The notes under the pieces were generated by a model, which saw only the letters and a list, made by a program, of their open reading frames with translations, was not told the DNA's origin and searched no databases. This document shows positions 61,804-64,000 of a stretch of DNA of 64,000 nucleotides, one piece after another. The position numbers and the translations under genes were made by a program. The stretch comes from Methylobacterium sp. Leaf99 (lineage in GTDB: Bacteria > Pseudomonadota > Alphaproteobacteria > Rhizobiales > Beijerinckiaceae). Each line of letters begins with the position of its first letter. Positions within the stretch are counted from its first letter, which is position 1. The stretch lies in contig NZ_LMMU01000001.1 in NCBI RefSeq assembly GCF_001422375.1, forward strand, positions 372,223 through 436,222. The letters are read 5' to 3'.

Positions 61804-62964
61804 ATGATGGACGACGGCTGGACCGGGATGGACCTCGCCCTGACCCTGTGCCTCGCCCTGACGCTGATCAATCTTGCAAGCCTCGGGCTGGCGGCCCTGC
61901 GCCTCGGCGGCCGGCGCGGCACCTCCATCTTCCCGAACAAGGCGCCGGTCTCCCTGGTGCGCCCGGTCTGCGGCCTCGAGACCTTCAGCGAAGAGATGCT
62001 CACCCGCGGCTTTCGCCTCGACCACCCCGATTACGAACTCATCTTCTGCGTCGCCGACCGGGCCGACCCCATCGTCCCCCTGCTCCATCGCCTGATGGCG
62101 GCGCATCCCGGCGTGCCGTCGCGCCTCATCGTCGGCGACGAGCGGATCAGCGACAACCCGAAGCTCAACAACTGCGTGCGCGGCTGGGAGGCGGCGCGGC
62201 ACGACTGGGTGGTGCTGGCCGATTCCAACGTGCTGATGCCGCCGGACTACCTCCAGCGCCTGCAGGCGGCGTGGCGTCACGACACCGGCCTCGTCTGCTC
62301 GACGCCTATCGGGGCGCGGCCGGCCGGCTTCTTCGCCGAGATCGAGTGCGCGTTCCTCAACACCCTCCAGGCCCGCTGGCAATATGCCGGGGAGGCCGTC
62401 GGCCTCGGCTTCGCCCAGGGTAAGAGCATGCTGTGGCACAAGCCGTTCCTGGAGGCGCGCGGCGGCATCCGGGCGCTCGCCGCCGAGATCGCCGAGGACG
62501 CGGCGGCGACGAAGCTCGTGCGGGCGGCCGGCGCCCGGGTCCACCTCGTGGCGAGCCCGTTCGAGCAGCCCCTCGGCCGGCGCAGCCTCGCCGAGGTCTG
62601 GGCGAGGCAGCTGCGCTGGGCGCGCCTGCGCCGCGTCACCTTCCCGGCCTTCTTCGCGCCGGAGATCGGCACCGGGCCGGTTCTGCCCTTCGGCCTCGCC
62701 CTCGTGCTGGCACCCTCCCCGGCCCTGGCCGGCTGGCTCTGTGCCCTGGCCGCCCTGTGGTACGGGGCCGAATACGCCCTCGCGATCCGGGCCGGGTGGC
62801 ATCGCGGCCCCCGGCTGTTCCTGGCGTTCCTCGTGCGGGACACGCTGTTCCCGGCGATCTGGGCCGGCGCCTGGATGCGGGGCGCCGTCCTTTGGCGCGG
62901 CAACGCCATGGACATCCGCCCGAAGGCACCGGCGCGCCTGCGCACCCGCGCGACGGCGGCCTGA
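61804..62964 (+). CDS. GT21 family glycosyltransferase (ceramide glucosyltransferase/HpnI-like)
   Basis: 386 aa; GGGAGA 7 nt upstream of the ATG. One N-terminal membrane helix (about residues 8-34) and two or three near the C-terminus (about 295-375) enclose a GT-A domain. Signature elements of GT21: APVSLVRPVCGLE, the DxD-like VVLADSNVLMPPDY, IAEDAAATKLV and QLRWARLRR (the QxxRW motif). It transfers a sugar to a membrane lipid, either ceramide or a hopanoid as in HpnI. No hpnJ, hpnK or sphingolipid gene is nearby, so the acceptor is open. Confidence 0.86.
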   Translation: MMDDGWTGMDLALTLCLALTLINLASLGLAALRLGGRRGTSIFPNKAPVSLVRPVCGLETFSEEMLTRGFRLDHPDYELIFCVADRADPIVPLLHRLMAAHPGVPSRLIVGDERISDNPKLNNCVRGWEAARHDWVVLADSNVLMPPDYLQRLQAAWRHDTGLVCSTPIGARPAGFFAEIECAFLNTLQARWQYAGEAVGLGFAQGKSMLWHKPFLEARGGIRALAAEIAEDAAATKLVRAAGARVHLVASPFEQPLGRRSLAEVWARQLRWARLRRVTFPAFFAPEIGTGPVLPFGLALVLAPSPALAGWLCALAALWYGAEYALAIRAGWHRGPRLFLAFLVRDTLFPAIWAGAWMRGAVLWRGNAMDIRPKAPARLRTRATAA

Positions 62965-63002
62965 GCTTCCGGGGCGGCCGGCGCCCTGGTAAGCCGCGCC
63001 CT

Positions 63003-63704
63003 ATGAAGATCGGCATCCTCGAGACCGGCAACCCGCCCGAGCGCCTCGGCGGCCGCTATCCCACCTACGGGCGCATGGTGGTGAACCTCGTCGGCCCCGG
63101 CCACGCCTACACCACCTACGCGGTGGCGGACGGAATCCTGCCCGTCGACCCTACGGCGGAGGACGCCTACCTCGTCACCGGCTCACCCGCGGGCGTCTAC
63201 GAGCCCCTGGCCTGGATCGCCGCCCTTCTGGATTTCCTCAGGGCGGTACCGCCGGAGACGCCGCTGGTCGGCCTCTGCTTCGGCCATCAGGTCATGGCCG
63301 CGGCCTTCGGCGGTCGGGTGGCGAAATCCGAAAAGGGTTGGGGCCTCGGCCTGCAGACCTACACGGTGCGGACCCGCGCGCCGTGGATGGACGACGTCAC
63401 CGAGATCGCCGTGCCGGCGATCCATCAGGATCAGGTGCTCGATCCGCCGCCCGGCGCCCGGACGCTGGCCGGCAACGCCTTCACGCCGCACGGCATCCTC
63501 GGCTATTCCGACCGGCGGGCGCTGTCGTTCCAGGTCCATCCGGAATTCGAGGCGGACTACGCCACGGCCCTCATCGCCGGCCATTGCCCGGCGGTGCCGC
63601 ACGAACCGGGAGCGCACGCCGCCGCCCTCGCGTCGCTCGGGCGCGCCAACGACGGGCCGCGCCTCGGCGGCTGGATCAGGCGGTTTCTGGAGAACGGCGA
63701 TTGA
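63003..63704 (+). CDS. Class I glutamine amidotransferase-like protein
   Basis: 233 aa. Cysteine nucleophile in LVGLCFGHQVMAAAFGG (near residue 97), and His plus Glu in ALSFQVHPEFEADYA near 180, completing the GATase1 triad. Members of this stand-alone group are often annotated as GMP synthase-like; no synthetase domain is attached. The partner is unknown. It follows the GT21 gene by 38 nt and ends 3 nt before the CCA end of a tRNA gene on the other strand. Confidence 0.9.
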   Translation: MKIGILETGNPPERLGGRYPTYGRMVVNLVGPGHAYTTYAVADGILPVDPTAEDAYLVTGSPAGVYEPLAWIAALLDFLRAVPPETPLVGLCFGHQVMAAAFGGRVAKSEKGWGLGLQTYTVRTRAPWMDDVTEIAVPAIHQDQVLDPPPGARTLAGNAFTPHGILGYSDRRALSFQVHPEFEADYATALIAGHCPAVPHEPGAHAAALASLGRANDGPRLGGWIRRFLENGD

Positions 63705-63710
63705 GCGTGG

Positions 63711-63792
63711 TGCGGGCGGTCGGAATCGAACCGACACTCCTTGCGGAACCGGATTTTGAGTCCGGCGCGTCTACCAATTCCACCACGCCCGC
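63711..63792 (-). tRNA. tRNA-Leu (anticodon CAA)
   Basis: The acceptor stem GCGGGCG (63792-63786) pairs with CGCCCGC (63718-63712), and CCA is encoded at 63710-63708. The anticodon loop CTCAAAA has CAA at 63758-63756, the T arm contains GGTTCGATTCC, and a long variable arm (GTTCCGCAAGGAGTG region) fits leucine. It reads UUG codons. The 3' end lies only a few bases from the stop of the convergent amidotransferase gene. Confidence 0.96.
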
Positions 63793-63930
63793 AGCGCCCG
63801 CCTCATGGCACACCTTCGTGATTCGGACCAGGGGTGATTTTTCCCCGGCCACCTCCGGCCCCCGCTCGCCACACCCGCGCGGCTGTGCTCAAAGGGCACC
63901 GCTTTCCGCCCTCCGGACGCAGATGATCCC

Positions 63931-64000
63931 ATGATCCGCCGCCTCTACGAATGGATCCTCGCGCTCGCCGGCAAGCCGTCGGCGCCCTGGGCGCTGGGGG
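63931..64000 (+). CDS. Start of a YqaA-family (SNARE-associated/DedA-like) membrane protein
   Basis: Only 23 codons are in the window: MIRRLYEWILALAGKPSAPW and on. This N-terminus (RRLYxWxLxLA.. followed by W-A-L) is characteristic of YqaA family proteins, small relatives of DedA membrane proteins. The ORF continues past the window end. Identification rests on very little sequence. Confidence 0.55.
   Translation, partial: MIRRLYEWILALAGKPSAPWALG

Overview
This 64 kb window is GC-rich chromosomal DNA from an alphaproteobacterium, most likely a Methylobacterium-like member of the Hyphomicrobiales. That placement rests on RcdA, three perfect CtrA boxes (TTAA-N7-TTAA), a YlxR protein fused to an L7Ae-like domain, a PhoR-type kinase and overall codon and base use. 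It is inference, since no 16S rRNA gene is present. Genes are dense, many overlap by 1-14 nt, and GTG and TTG starts are common. No insertion sequence, prophage or CRISPR array was seen.

Layout. 1-2.3 kb: the 3' end of an EAL-domain gene, a small CtrA-box gene and a flavin-reductase-like protein whose iron-sulphur cysteines are missing. 2.4-5.8 kb (minus): ilvD and glgA. 6.1-12.1 kb (minus): a compact malonate decarboxylase operon mdcACDEGBH with no transporter or regulator gene beside it. 12.5-15.6 kb: glgP, then convergent rcdA. 15.9-20.2 kb: rpmH-rnpA-yidC-engB and small membrane proteins. 20.2-22.2 kb (minus): an AtoE-type transporter and a carboxymuconolactone decarboxylase-family protein. 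22.8-32.2 kb: rimP-nusA-ylxR-infB behind a leader with a terminator-like hairpin, then a methyltransferase gene, rbfA and truB. 32.2-39.0 kb (minus): an M20 amidohydrolase, cueR, copA (with an in-frame 15-bp minisatellite), a PhoR-like kinase and a UPF0104 membrane protein.

39.1-48.5 kb (minus) is the most unusual region: nine tightly packed genes encoding inositol-3-phosphate synthase, an HD-like protein, a SAM methyltransferase, a Gfo/Idh dehydrogenase, a YcaO protein, a TIM-barrel isomerase, a GT4 glycosyltransferase, a PIG-L deacetylase and a UDG-fold protein. The Ino1/GT4/PIG-L trio resembles the start of mycothiol synthesis. The YcaO protein has no precursor-peptide gene near it. I infer an undescribed pathway to a modified inositol glycoside or aminocyclitol.

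48.8-64 kb: a lytic transglycosylase with a CtrA box, a class A penicillin-binding protein, AMP nucleosidase, TrmO, an RND efflux operon with two adaptor proteins and a divergent TetR regulator, a histone-deacetylase-like hydrolase, a GT21 glycosyltransferase, a class I glutamine amidotransferase, tRNA-Leu(CAA) and the start of a probable YqaA-family gene.

Connecting themes are cell-cycle control (RcdA and the CtrA boxes), envelope growth (YidC, lytic transglycosylase, PBP1A, GT21), translation (RimP, NusA, IF-2, RbfA, TruB, L34, tRNA-Leu), carbon storage and malonate use, and copper or toxin export.
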